NCBI GenBank assembly: GCA_034620365.1
Contig: JAQGEQ010000258.1
Span: forward strand, 248,001 to 312,000
Length of the DNA stretch: 64,000 nt
Reading direction: 5' to 3'
Source of the DNA: Pegea sp. RAD2-039
Lineage: Eukaryota > Chordata > Thaliacea > Salpida > Salpidae
In this document: positions 27,497-39,654 of the stretch, piece after piece
How positions within the stretch are numbered: position 1 is the stretch's first letter
Layout: every line of letters starts with the position of its first letter
Translations under genes and position numbers: made by a program
Notes under the pieces: model-generated
The model's database searches: none
What the model was told of the DNA's origin: nothing
What the model saw: only the letters and a program-made list of their open reading frames with translations

Positions 27497-30400
27497 TTAA
27501 TTGACGTGATTTGGAGATGTCCATGGCTTTGTTGCATTAGTTAGTCGAAATCTGATGAAATGCAAAAAGATTAAAGTCACTTCTGATCCTTACAACATTT
27601 GCATGCAACTAAACTAATATTTGACAGTCACCTGCTCGAATCTACAGAAAGAATTTTATCAGCTGATTTAAATAAGTCAACATCTGGAGTAGTAAGACCA
27701 GAAGCAATTCCTGGATCATTTATTATACCTAATCTATCATCTGACGACCAATCATCATCTAAAAGTTTACTTCTATTGATTTTTATATTTATCAGGTTTC
27801 TACAATCGAATCTATTTATCAAATTCTTAATTTAGTAATTTATGATACGTAGGTAAAGTAAGAAAGCTCTATTGGCAATTATTTCAAAATAAATGAATCA
27901 GTTTTTGCGTCATGTAGTGAACATTATCAAAAGTAAATTCTAAAATTATAAATAAATGAGCGATCATTCACTATAAATAAATACTTAGATCGGTGACTAC
28001 CACAAAGCTATGGATGATAAAATGCAGCCAATTATTGATTTAATCATCACTAAAAATTATGATGAGACTCTAACTAAACTATCTGATTAAAATCTATTTT
28101 ACTTTCTGCTGATTCAACTTTGTATTGAAATTGTTGTAACTCTTTTTCATCAAGATTTGTTGCATCTCCATCTTTTGTAGAAAACATCAGTTAGAAATTA
28201 AAGCCAACGAATCAGTACAAATTTTTACAAATCAGCTTTTTACTTATTAATATTATAAACCAGAAATGAAAAAATATAACCTTTTAAATTATAGTCAGCT
28301 ACAAACAAGCTTGCAGAAGGAATCCATTTTTGATTTACTATAAAAATAAGATCAAATATAAATATATCAAATTTATCAAACTATGAAATATAAAATTGAT
28401 ATATTATTCAAGCCGGAAGTAGCTAATGTTTATCTTAAATACGTATTTCTAAAAATAGTTTTGCAATAATTATCGACAACAATCTTGTTTATCACCTTTT
28501 GCTCCTGTAATTATTTCTCTGTTTAGATTGAATTGAGGTTGAATTTCTTCAAAAGGTTTTACCAATTTTGTGGATTTCCCAGTGAAAAAATTCCCCATAT
28601 CATAGTTATAAGCAGCTGAAGGATCAATTGGTAAAGATGAGATTGATGATAAATCAACTTTAGGACCAGTAGTTTCGGAATCTTTAAAAAAAGTTTCTTA
28701 AAAAGTTGTTTGCTGATAAAAACATAAGTTGTTCAACAATTGAAAGTTTGAAAATCAGTGTCTATTGCCTTTAAAGACCGAAATATTCAACAATTGTAAA
28801 AAATAAGTTTCAATATTAATTGTAAATAAGTTTGGGAGATTATTAAAGAACAACTAATTCATTCCTTATCTTAATGATTTAGAAAATTTACTCAAAGAGG
28901 AAATTTACAATAATTTTATAAAATTCTGACATCTTACCCTTAATCTCTTCTTTTTTTGTATAATTTATTTCTTCTATTAGTAAGCTGTGATAAAAAATTA
29001 ATAAAGTTTATTAAGGAGAAAGTGATTTGAAACAGTGAGCAACTTCCTGCCTAGAGTCTATTTTAATCATTAAAAGTTTGAAGTATCTTAAAAAAAACTT
29101 TTCTAAGAATAAATATTTAGTGCAAGATAAAATATTGAATTTAAATAGATATTAAAACTTTATAATAAATATTTTCAAATATTCCAAAAGAATATTTACA
29201 TCAAAAATAAAAACTTTCAGACAACTTTGTCATTAAAAAATCGGTTTGGAAGTTTGAAATAAAATTTGAAAGATTTAAATGATCGTAATAGAATAGATTA
29301 TCTAATCAATTATTCTATTTTACTAATAATTCAAATAAAAATCATTTTATTTCACATTTACAATTGTTCAAGTTTCAGTAATTATATAAATTTAAAATGG
29401 TTGTTAAAATACATCTTTTGACAAACAAAAAGTTTTACAAAATTCATACTTGTGAGAAGGACTTTTTAATTCTATTTGTTCCTTTTCTTCGTTGCTTGGT
29501 TCTTCAATGACAAAATCTTTGTTTTGTATTTTAATAGCAGATATATCTAAAAATGAGTCAGCAAATTCAGATGTCTTTGAATATTATGAAGATTTAATTG
29601 ACTTTTATCTATTCATCTGAAAAATCGTTTAATTCTTTGATATTTACAAAATTACTTGAGTGCTTTCAACTCATATTCTATAATTTGGAGATCAAAAATA
29701 AATCTCTAAAAAACTACTTTATAAGTCAAATTAATTTTGAGTATATTTATGATCAAAATAATAAAAAACTTTATTGAGTGTCGTTAACAGCATTTATTAA
29801 CCAATTCATTATTTAAATCTACCAGCTGATTAAACTGTAAATGTTTTATACCACAATCATCATCTAACTGAAGAATAGAGATTGTAGATTCAGTTGAATG
29901 AAAATCGGATTTCTTCTGAGGCGAAAATAACTGTACCAATCTTTCTCTTTGTTCTCTGTCTTCCTCTAAAATTATTGTAAAATGTAAGATATCATTTGTT
30001 ATGATAATCAGATTTGAAAGTAAAATTTCATTAAAATCAGAATACTGTTTGGTTAGAAAATTGGAAAATCAAATTAGTATTTTTTTGAGAATTTTACCTG
30101 AAATTACAAAATCTTCATCTGGGTCGTCTTTCCGAGAAAGCTTAGAAAACGATTTAGGCAATGGAGGTATGATTGAAGATCTGAAAAAAAGTTAGATGAA
30201 AATTTGTGGCAACAAACGTCAGCTCACCTGTGCTTTTCTAGTAACAGACGATCAGTAGCAGAAATGTTAGAATTTTCTGAAAATTTGATTTCTATTTCTT
30301 TTGGTTTTTGTTTGACAGTATCAATCGAAACTTCTCTAGTGTCAGGTGTATTTCTTCCCCCCTTTGCTGATCCTTCAATTAAACATTAATCTCTAAGAAG

Positions 30401-32243
30401 ATTTTGCGACTAAACAAACCGATTGGAGTACTTCCTCTTCTCCACTCCTCCACGGCTTCTTGAAATGATTTTGAGCTTTCACTTTCATCAAAACTTCCCT
30501 TTTTGAAACAAAAAATAAATATTATTTGTGATTTAATCAATATTTATCTCATTTAAACAAAGACTAATCAACATCATCAGTTTGAAACTTTACCTGAAGT
30601 AACTTGCCTCCTGAAAGTGAAGATTGAAACTTCGCCTCCTTAGTTACCTCAGCTTTCTTTTGACTTTTATTTTCAATATTAGAGTGATTATTTTCAACTT
30701 TTTTCTTCAAAATAAGTGGCTTTGAAAATTTTTTTTTTCAATTGTTAGAATCTTAACAGGACAGTGCATTAAGAATTATAAAGATTAGAAAAGACAATTT
30801 TTTACTCTTAGTACAAATTCGAATTATACGTTCATCTTGTAATGATCAGACAAATCATATAGAAAAAATTACTCCTAACACGTGACTAAATTTGTAAGTC
30901 TAATACATTGTAAATCAGAAACCTTTTCTTGTAATTGAGCTGTTACATACGGATAGTAAATATCTGTACCCCATCCAGTCTTTGGTCTTATAACATTCCC
31001 ATCAACAGCAGGTAGAATACGCTTCCGACCCCACCTAAACATCAGTTGTAAGTAGTCAGTTGAAGTGAAATAGCAACATACTTAACAAAAAATAATCCAA
31101 TAGCATTTGGATTGATTCCATATATGCTGGAAACAGGAAGATTTCCATCAATGTTACTTTGTATATCTACTACCTAAGAAAATGTTTGCTTATAAGATCT
31201 TTTTTATTTAGAAATAGAAAAATAAATATTTGTACATCTTTTCTGCTGTTTCGTTTGTTACATGTTTGTTCAAATCATTGCTATATATCAAACACCTTAT
31301 AACAAGTTTACATTTCACTACAAGTGTATTATGGTTTTTTGTGCTTCTATGCTATAAAAGTTTTGTATAAGTCATCTAAGTTAAAACTGTTTATCAAGCT
31401 ATGTGTATAATGAAATACTTCTTCAGAATTTTTATCTTTAGCTACAGATATCCAAACTTGTTTGCTTTCAAACTTTGTTTTTGTTAGTTTTTTAGTGTTG
31501 GGATAGTTTTCACTTTGTAGTTGATCAACTAGAATTGAATAATTTGACTTCTTTTTTGGTGTTTCTGAAAAAGAGAAAGCTTAACAGAATATTTGGTTTT
31601 TAATTTTAATTCAAATAAAAAAATATAAGGGAAGATAATTAAGAAAGAGATTAAGAAATCAATGATTTTACTATCAAATAAATAGCTATCTTAACAAAGT
31701 TGACATCTTTTAAAGTTTAAACTGTTTTTTATTGTTTAATCTAAATGAAAATACTGAAAAAAACATTTTAAATGATATTATATCTAATCTTTGTATAAAA
31801 CTTACTGATTGGTTCATCTTTTAAGATTGTAATTTTCTTATTTTCACCTTTTTGGGGTTTTAAACTTTTATCAATAGAAACATTTCGAGACAAATCACCT
31901 TTATTCTTTGCAGACTTCCAAATACAACCAACTTGTCTAAAAATTAAATATTTTATGATATATTTTAATTAACTAAAATAACTTGAATATGAAAGCTACT
32001 TAAGCAATGAAAGAAGTCAAAGCATAAATTATAAATAATATTTAAGGCTGTCAAGGCTAAGAAAATTCTTAATAAAATAAATGTTTTGATCTAAAATCAG
32101 AAAGTTGAAGCAATTCACATTCTTTCTTTTTTTTCATTCTCCATGACTTGCTTCAACTGATGTAATCTCCATTCCATTTGTTTATTGTCAAAATCTAACT
32201 TTTTTATTTCTCTTTGTTTTGAAGATTTTCCTGACGATTTCAT
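27497..32243 (-). CDS. ZBBX: ZBBX-like protein (cilium-associated), B-box not found
   Basis: Related to zinc finger B-box domain-containing protein 1, a protein linked to motile-ciliated cells. Fifteen phase-consistent exons: 32119-32243, 31806-31936, 31419-31564, 31082-31173, 30923-31034, 30594-30719, 30420-30498, 30228-30372, 30098-30180, 29852-29965, 29450-29546, 28938-28984, 28496-28681, 28281-28337 and 28074-28171, encoding 545 residues to a TAG at 28074. Homology evidence is an N-terminal coiled coil (MEWRLHQLKQVMENEKKER) followed by a WKS motif, then GSFDES...SFQEAVEEWRRGS, matching the family's GSFDE...SFQEVLSQWRTG. Later comes a LLLEKHRRS segment. No Cys/His-rich B-box lies between the WKS and GSFDE blocks. 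Two further coding-like exons, 27632-27825 and 27497-27551, may form an alternative 3' end through a weak GTTTAG donor before the TAG. The family call is fairly firm; the 3' end is not. Confidence 0.72.
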
Positions 32244-33847
32244 TTTTCAAGATTTTTCTTTTTGAAATATTAATGAAAGTCAATTAAATATAAATTTCTA
32301 TCTGAAATTTTTAAAAATAATATAAATTATGAGTTTTCAGAACTAAAATTCAAACTGCAGGTTAGGAAATTCTGTAAAATAATTTGAAGTATAATAGATA
32401 ATAGAAATAATTTTCCTTAATTAGTCTTTAAACTTTAGTTATATCAATATTTATATAAATAGATAAATAAAATATAAAAAATTTTATTTCCATGAAATTA
32501 TGTTGTGTTTATAAACATATGTCAAAAACTGTGATTCTATTTTTTATTTTGATCATAACATACATTTAGAGTTTATAAAATAGGTAACAATTTAATCATT
32601 TTATTCATAAAAAACTATTAAAATAGAAGTTACAAGTACCATAATTTTTGTTAACAAATCTCAGGGTAAACAAGTAATTTAAAAACGTTAGCGTTACTCA
32701 GGGCAACACTGAAAGTGTTCACCAAATTATAAAATCGCCATTTTAGTTGTAAAGATATTTAACAGAAAAAGAGAAAAAAAATAATTTAAAGATTAACATT
32801 TAGTTGGTTTGTAAAAATTTACCGAAACTCTATTTTTGAAAATTATATGATACAAATGTTGAACTGTTCTAAAAGCTAATACTAATGTAGAACTACAATA
32901 CATATAATAATTTTATCAGTAATTAAATAAAAGTCTGAAACAAAGTCTAAGTAAAAAATTCTCTCACTTAAAATAACGAAAACTTTTTAACCAATTAGCT
33001 TCTATCAACTGAAAATTATTATTTAAAACTGTTACAAGCAAATAGTAATTGCCTATTTAGATTACATCTCATAAGTTTGTAAAATTTTATTTCTAACTAT
33101 TTATATAGACATGATATTCAGTAAAGTGATAAATGTCTGCTTTTATAAATAAAGTAAACACTGTTATTTCGTGGTTTAAGTGTAACTATTTGAATAATTT
33201 TTTTCTTTGGTAGTTTTTCCATTTACTTCAAGTTTAGAAAATTAACCAAAGATTTTTCATTAGATGTATATTTTTAATGTCATCAGCCGGATAATTCACA
33301 AACAGATGTTAATAAATGGTTTCAAATCAAAGAAAACTTTCTCAAAAAGACTTTCTCTAAGAAACCTTATTTATAATTGAGAGAGGATTACTACAACTTG
33401 ATAGTAGAAGTACTCTATGTGGAAGTAGCCCACTTTAGATGTCCAACAAAGCTCTAATACGTCTCTTAGTGCCAAAAATTTGATGATACACCGACCATGT
33501 ATAAAGTAGTTAAGTTGCTTTAATAAAAGTTGTTTGCAAAAAATAATTTGAATATATAGGAGACAGCATTTTCTTTGTACGATTCTTTTACGCTAGAGAT
33601 TTCAACTTTCTATCTGTAATTAGATAACAATTGTACCTGGTCTTTTTAACAAATTTTACAATTAAATAATTTTGTAATAAATGGTTTTAAGAAAATACTT
33701 AGATTAATAAATTTCTGGAAATCATCAGTTAAAAACTAGTCAACAAAATTTTTGAAAGATTTATTTACAAAGATATACGAAATAAATACGAAATAAAAAC
33801 TGAATCACAGTAGATCTGTAACAGAAATAGGTTAAAATTAAAGCTGC
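32244..33847. other. Intergenic between ZBBX-like gene and DNAAF11
   Basis: AT-rich. It holds the 5' flank of the ZBBX-like gene and the 3' flank of DNAAF11. A slightly GC-richer patch near 33390-33480 may be old repeat sequence. No gene is seen. Confidence 0.45.
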
Positions 33848-36054
33848 TTAAATAAGCGGAGGGACTTCTGGATGTAGATCAACTGAAATATCTTGAACTA
33901 AATCAGCAGATTTTTTAACTTCTTCATTTTTTTTCTTCACAATATTCTCAAGATCAAAAATTGATTCCTTTTTAGGTTGAATCTCTAAAAATGTTGAAGA
34001 TTTTGATTCTAAAGTTTTGCTCGGAGTCTTCTTATTTTTTCTATAAATAAGAAAACATTAAAAACAAAATTATTGTAAGTTCGCCTGACTTGTCAATAGA
34101 AAGTGCTGTGATGGATTGAGTGATGTTTACTCTCGGCATGGTCACCACCAAATGTCCAGTAATCTGAGATCGTTGAGCAAAACTCTTTTCAGCATTAACT
34201 TCTTCATATAAAACAATTTGAAGAATTTTTCCTTTGATAGTAACACGAACATACCATGGTTGTACATCAACATCTAATTTCAAAATAATAAATAAAGAAA
34301 AACATCAAAATTTGGTTAAACTTTTTCAGTGAATTTTCGCCAATTAAAATTAAAACTTTTTTTTAAAGTTGTTCTTCATATTTCTCCAATAAGTTTTTAC
34401 CTATCAGCGAAGTATCAAGGAATTTATAACATTCTACATCAAGTATGTAATTCATGTCATCTGAACTTTCTTTTAAAACAAAATCAATTTTTCCTTCATT
34501 AACATTCATCGGTTTCTCATCATCGTTAAATAATCGACGTTTTCTCCTAAATTATAATTTTCAAGAAGTTTTCTAATTAAGGATTTTTCTGACTTTTCTG
34601 GAAGAAGAGTAAATTGTGAAGGTTTCGATTTGTTTTTATTTTCTCTCAATTTTTTTTGCATTTCTAATCTTGTTTCTGGAGTATATTCAACTTTTGTATT
34701 CCAAAATTCTTCATCATCTTCATCTTCTTTTTTAGCTTTTATCATAAAAGTTATAATTAGAAAAATTATTTCCATTTATAAAAAAATTAAATTTTTCTAT
34801 TTCATTTCAAAACTACCTTCATCAACGTTTTCCTCAGTTTCTTTGCTTTGATCTTTTTGAACTTGTTCTTCTCTTTTTTTGAGGTAATTCACTTCTTGAA
34901 TCATTATATCTTTCCTAAAAATATGACAAAAATAAAAACTGTGAAATCTTTAAGTAATACAAGATAAGTCTTCAAAATCATTTACAACTGAAAAATATAT
35001 CAAATTTTTTGTAAGTTTATTTTGAGACAAACATTGTCACCTGATATCATCAATCTTTTGAAAAGCTTTGATTCTCTCAGACTTCTCAATTGCTAAACCA
35101 TCTAATTTCTTTAGATGGGGGAGGGTAGTAATCACATAATCTTTATAGCCTGGAAAAAATTTAAAATAACCTAAGCAGCTGGTTCTTCATATTTCAAATA
35201 CTACTAATTTTTTGTTTATATCTTTTAAAGCTTTCAAAATCTTTCATTTTAATTTCTTAATATAACTACCATCAAAAGTAGCACATGGATTTCCAACCAA
35301 ATATAATTCTTCTAAGAAAATATTTGAATTTAAGCTTTGAAGACTTGAAATTTCTCCAATGAAATTTACAGTCAAATCCAACTTCTTTAAAGATTCACAA
35401 CCCTAGAAAATATTATTAAATCATTTCAAGTTAGATGATGTAAAGTAATAAACAAAAGTACCTAGCAAATATTTCTATTTTCTATCACTTATTTTAAATG
35501 ATTATATTTCATTATCTTATACTAAATCAATATCATACTAAGAATTTATTTCAATATTGACTAACATTTAGTAAATTTTAGAAACGTTCAACAAAAAAAA
35601 CAACACTTACTTGCAAATTTTCTACTTTTTCAATACTATTTAAGGCTAAATTTAAATATTCCAGCTTTTTCAGTCTGCCCAAATTTTCAATTTTTTCTGT
35701 TAAAGTAAATCATAAGAAAATTAATAGTAAATCGTCTACTAGAATTCAATTGAAGTTAAATGAAATATTAAAAATTTAAAAATTATTTCATATCAATCAG
35801 ACAAGTATAATAAAACAATAATACAAATTGAAAACTAAACAAAACCACAAGTTTACAAAGAACACAAACTTGTAGAAAAACTGACTTATCAAATTATTTT
35901 GGAGATACAAAATCTGGAGATGTTTGCACCAATTTTGCAAATTTTCAATTTTTTCGATATCTTGTTGGTGTAAGGAAAGTTCTTCAAGAGAAAATATTTC
36001 GCATTCATTATGTTCAGCACGTTTTCTTACTAACTCTTTTGTTATTTTCGGCAT
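33848..36054 (-). CDS. DNAAF11: Dynein axonemal assembly factor 11 (LRRC6/TILB)
   Basis: Cytoplasmic factor for preassembly of axonemal dynein arms, needed for motile cilia and flagella. Nine exons: 35886-36054, 35611-35696, 35270-35402, 35041-35149, 34817-34914, 34594-34735, 34401-34546, 34090-34273 and 33848-34040, giving 419 residues. The N-terminus has [13 protein letters not shown] and [18 protein letters not shown], then leucine-rich repeats ([39 protein letters not shown]) and the LRR cap [18 protein letters not shown] charged coiled-coil middle follows. After it comes a CS-like domain with [31 protein letters not shown] and [13 protein letters not shown]. The tail ends PEVPPLI, as in vertebrate LRRC6. 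One intron, 34547-34593, is only 47 nt. The gene is somewhat shorter than the vertebrate form through a reduced linker. Confidence 0.96.
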
Positions 36055-36749
36055 TTTATTCTATTAGAAGATCAATCCTAAAAAAATGTTTTATATCTAT
36101 TTATTCTATGAATATAAACTTTAAAAAGTAACCAAAATTAACTATATTCAAAAGATGGTAAATTATGACTGTTTTAAAACAGTTTGAAAACAATCAATAC
36201 TGTATCTATGTTTATGATATAGCGCCACTGTGGTATAAATTATTATTCGAGCTGTTAATTTATATAACAATTAAAATAATTTTTTATTTTACAATACTTC
36301 TTTAATTCAGAAAAACGATAAAACTCTAAACAGTAACTGATTTAAAAATAATTACATTTATAAAAAACATATTTTTAACCATTACAATTCCTAAAAATCA
36401 TGTTTTGCAATTCGACTACTTTTAGGTGTAAATACTAAACAGTTTTGGCTGAGTCTTTGCTATGTCTACTAAAGGCGAGCGAGTTCAAAGTATTTAAGTC
36501 TACCATGACTAAGGTTCCTGTAAACTTCAAATTTAAATCAACCTGGGACGGCATTGTTGGCCAAATGATTTTACAAGTTTAAGTGTTAAAGCCTAATAGT
36601 AAGCCAACCAAACTGGTTCATTATCAGAGCTTTGTGCTTTATATGAGATTTAAGTCAGTCTGTTTTTAAAAAAAATATTTGTAAGTCACTCTATTTTATC
36701 AAAATAATTAAAATATTTAGACCTTCCATAGAGAAGCAGTATCAATGGC
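36055..36749. other. Spacer; possible 5' part of decayed LINE
   Basis: DNAAF11 5' flank, then from about 36430 a less AT-rich stretch. Its translations are broken by stops, and it may be the upstream part of the retroelement fossil that follows. No intact gene. Confidence 0.4.
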
Positions 36750-37385
36750 TGCGTCGTTGAGGCTGTTGATAATTTTGCCTATTTTGGCTCAAAAATAGCA
36801 TCATCAGCACTGACCTCAGCTGATGTCAACAGTTGCATAAGTAAAGCATAGGGTAAATTTGCACGGTTCACCTCCAAGGTCTAGGATAACCCAAAACTAT
36901 CAATCAGAACCGAAGCTGCCATTTACAGAGCCTTTGCTTGCAATACGCTATTGTACGCCAGCGAAACTTAAACTTTGTCGAAAGCTAAAGAAAATAAACT
37001 TAATACCTTTCATTTCTGTTGCCTCGTCATATATTACGTTTAAAGTGACAGCAAAAGATATCAAGCAAGGAAGTCCTACGACACAGCAGTCTGACAACAA
37101 TGTACAGCATGCTAAGCAAGCAAAGGCTTTGCTCGGATACGTCTGTCAGATGGATGACGAATCCCAAAGGATCTGTTGTATTAGGAGCTATCAAAAGGTA
37201 GGCAGAATATCGGCCGTTCCTGTCTTCACTTTAAGGCTACTTGCAAGCTTGATATGAAATTGCTAAACATCAATAGCGGCACTTTAAAGGATATCGCAGC
37301 AGATCGCTCAGAATGGCGCTCTCTACTCCGCAACCAAATGAAAGATAAAAAAAACCTAGTTTCAAGGAAAAGCAAAAAACCCTAA
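36750..37385 (+). mobile_element. Decayed LINE (non-LTR retrotransposon) 3' end, copy A
   Basis: Translation with stops and frame breaks matches the C-terminal region of LINE reverse transcriptases. The blocks in order are VEAVDNFAYFGSKIASS; a DNPKLSIRTEAAIYRAF block then NTLLYASET; a remnant of the basic HV-RMDD block seen as LSDG-stop-RIPKDLLY; and a final KLDMKLLNIN...AADRSEWRSLL. At least three in-frame stops and a frameshift show the copy is dead. Its base composition is clearly less AT-rich than its surroundings. Clade not assigned. Confidence 0.8.
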
Positions 37386-37499
37386 AGGCTATTTCTTTTT
37401 TGTTTCACTGAGTCTTGTTCGATTAGTTCCTCTGTATTTCACTTTGTTTTGCTTTATTTTTAATATCATCACTCAAAGCACATCCCGTCTGGCTGTTCT

Positions 37500-37939
37500 C
37501 GACGAAGTAGGCCCTATTAACACTTGGATGATTTACCTTTATGGCTTGGGACAACCCAAAGTTATCCATCACAGCTAAGGCTGCCATCTACACAGCAATC
37601 TAGTGCTATATTGTACCCCAGCAATACCAAAATTTGTTAAAAGCTATTATTATACATATAAGGTGGCAGCAAAAAGTCTCAAACGAGAAAGTCCTGAAGT
37701 GCATTGGCCTGATGCTTCGCTGACTCGGTTACATAAGTTGGATGAAAGATGAACGCTATCCCAAAAGATCTGCTTTATGGAGAGTTCTCAAAGGTAAACG
37801 TGACATCAACTTTTCTTGTCTTAAAGATACATTCAAAAGCGATATGAAATCACTTAATATCAATACCGAAAATGAGAAGATATCGCTTCAAATGGCACTC
37901 ACTTCGCAAAAAACAAAGACAAAAAACAAGAAAAACTGA
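37500..37939 (+). mobile_element. Decayed LINE 3' end, copy B
   Basis: Second, more decayed copy of the same LINE segment in the same orientation, about 665 bp downstream. Recognisable blocks are WDNPKLSITAKAAIYTA, then ERYPKRSALWRVLKGKRD and a KDTFKSDMKSLNIN tail ending at a stop at 37937-37939. Stops and frame changes break the upstream part. The two copies differ too much to be a recent tandem duplication. Confidence 0.75.
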
Positions 37940-39654
37940 CATCCAAGAAGAAACCTTAACAACTTTTCGAACTCTTTATCACTATGTCAATGATAGTGGA
38001 TTTCTGGAACTCAGCCACACTTGATCAAGGTCATTATTATTTATTGTAAGTTTTATAAAATTATATAAAAAATTCAAATAATGTGCTATCATTTTTGACT
38101 TTCTTTAATTATACTTTACATAAAAGAACTTTAATATTTTTTCTATCCATGGCTTTTAATTGGCTCTTTATAAAGATACAACTTTTTTATATTTTTGTAT
38201 ATAACTACAAAATAAATAACTTTAACGATAAATTTTTTGAAGAAAAAGTTACAAATTATGTTACACTCTATAATAGAAGATGTTAATTTTATCTTTGATT
38301 ACCAAAATAAAATTCAAGAATAAGAATTTATTTAAATTGATGTCAATTGCTTTTATATAATATTTGTCATTTACATAAGTTTATATTAAAACTTCTTGAT
38401 CAATTAAAAATGATAATTTCTTGATAATTATTAAAAATATTAATTCTAAAGCTTTCAATTTAAAGGTCTTAAATTTTATATTTGTTTAAAAACAATTTTA
38501 AGACATTTAAAATTTCAGAGTTTATTTCAAAATGTACAATTTATTAATGTATACATATTTACAGCAAGAAAACATTGAAATAAAAAACATAAACTGTAGT
38601 TAAGATAGAGAAATAAAACAGTCAAATTTTATTGGTATAAAAAGCAATCTAATTATTTCGAAAATATTTGCTTCATTGCTAAATGGACGGAGTTATTACA
38701 AACAGGTTAGGATTTTGACATTGAAAACAATTAAAAGGACTTCATCTGCTTCATAAACACAAGGATTGAAAAATTGGATACAAAAACATGACCTGGTATA
38801 TAAAACATGTAACAAAATAAGTCATATACAAAATGTAAACAAGAATACACAATCTATTTACAAAAACAACGACCACTAAGATACAATTATAAGTTTTCAT
38901 TAAACATTTTTAAATGAAATTTAGCATCATATAAATTTGGTTTTATTCAAAATTATAAATGTAATCTTGCAAGTGGCGTTGGTATACTGCAATTTTCGGA
39001 ACTTCGGACGATTAAGTATCAGACAACATTTTGTACAAATAAAAACAGATTGATTAAATGTCTTGAAGAGTCAACTTTAATAGAGAACATATAATTCAGA
39101 AAAATATCAACTAAATAAAATCACTCTTGATTAAGTTCTTAGCTATTATTGAATATAAAAGAGGTATAAGAACTATTAAATATTTTCAAGTTATTAGGGA
39201 AATATATCCAAATATAAGAAAATGTTCCTAAGTGACCGTTTAGTTTTGTTGTTATGAATTTAAATTACTCTGATGACCATTTTTGTACTCTGAAACAAAT
39301 TTCAGTAAAATTTAATAAGTTCAAAAACCTTCAATTATTAAATTCAAGTTATTGATTGTATATCAATTATTTACTACATAATAAAATAACATACAATTTA
39401 AAGCAATAATTTAAAGTATGAGATACCAAAAGAATTTCTTATGGATAAGAACATATACAAATAACTTCTTCATGTTTATTGTACTAAATTAATAACAAAC
39501 CATAATTACCGTAAAAGTCTTTTATATTCCAGAACAATCATCTTGTTTTACAGTAACATAATTAAAAGATGATTTATTCAAACTTGATAATATTTATACC
39601 TGAGATATTAAAGAATTTTTTAGAATTATTTCTGGTTAAAAGAGAAGTTTAAAC
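37940..39654. other. Intergenic, no gene seen
   Basis: AT-rich DNA after the LINE fossils. An open stretch at 38083-38286 is Phe/Ile/Leu/Lys/Asn-rich, as expected for chance AT-rich frames. Nothing supported. Confidence 0.45.

Noticed and set aside
36859-37257. 132-codon open frame as a host gene
   Set aside because: It is a wrong-frame and mixed-frame reading of a decayed LINE; the homologous blocks lie in another frame with stops.
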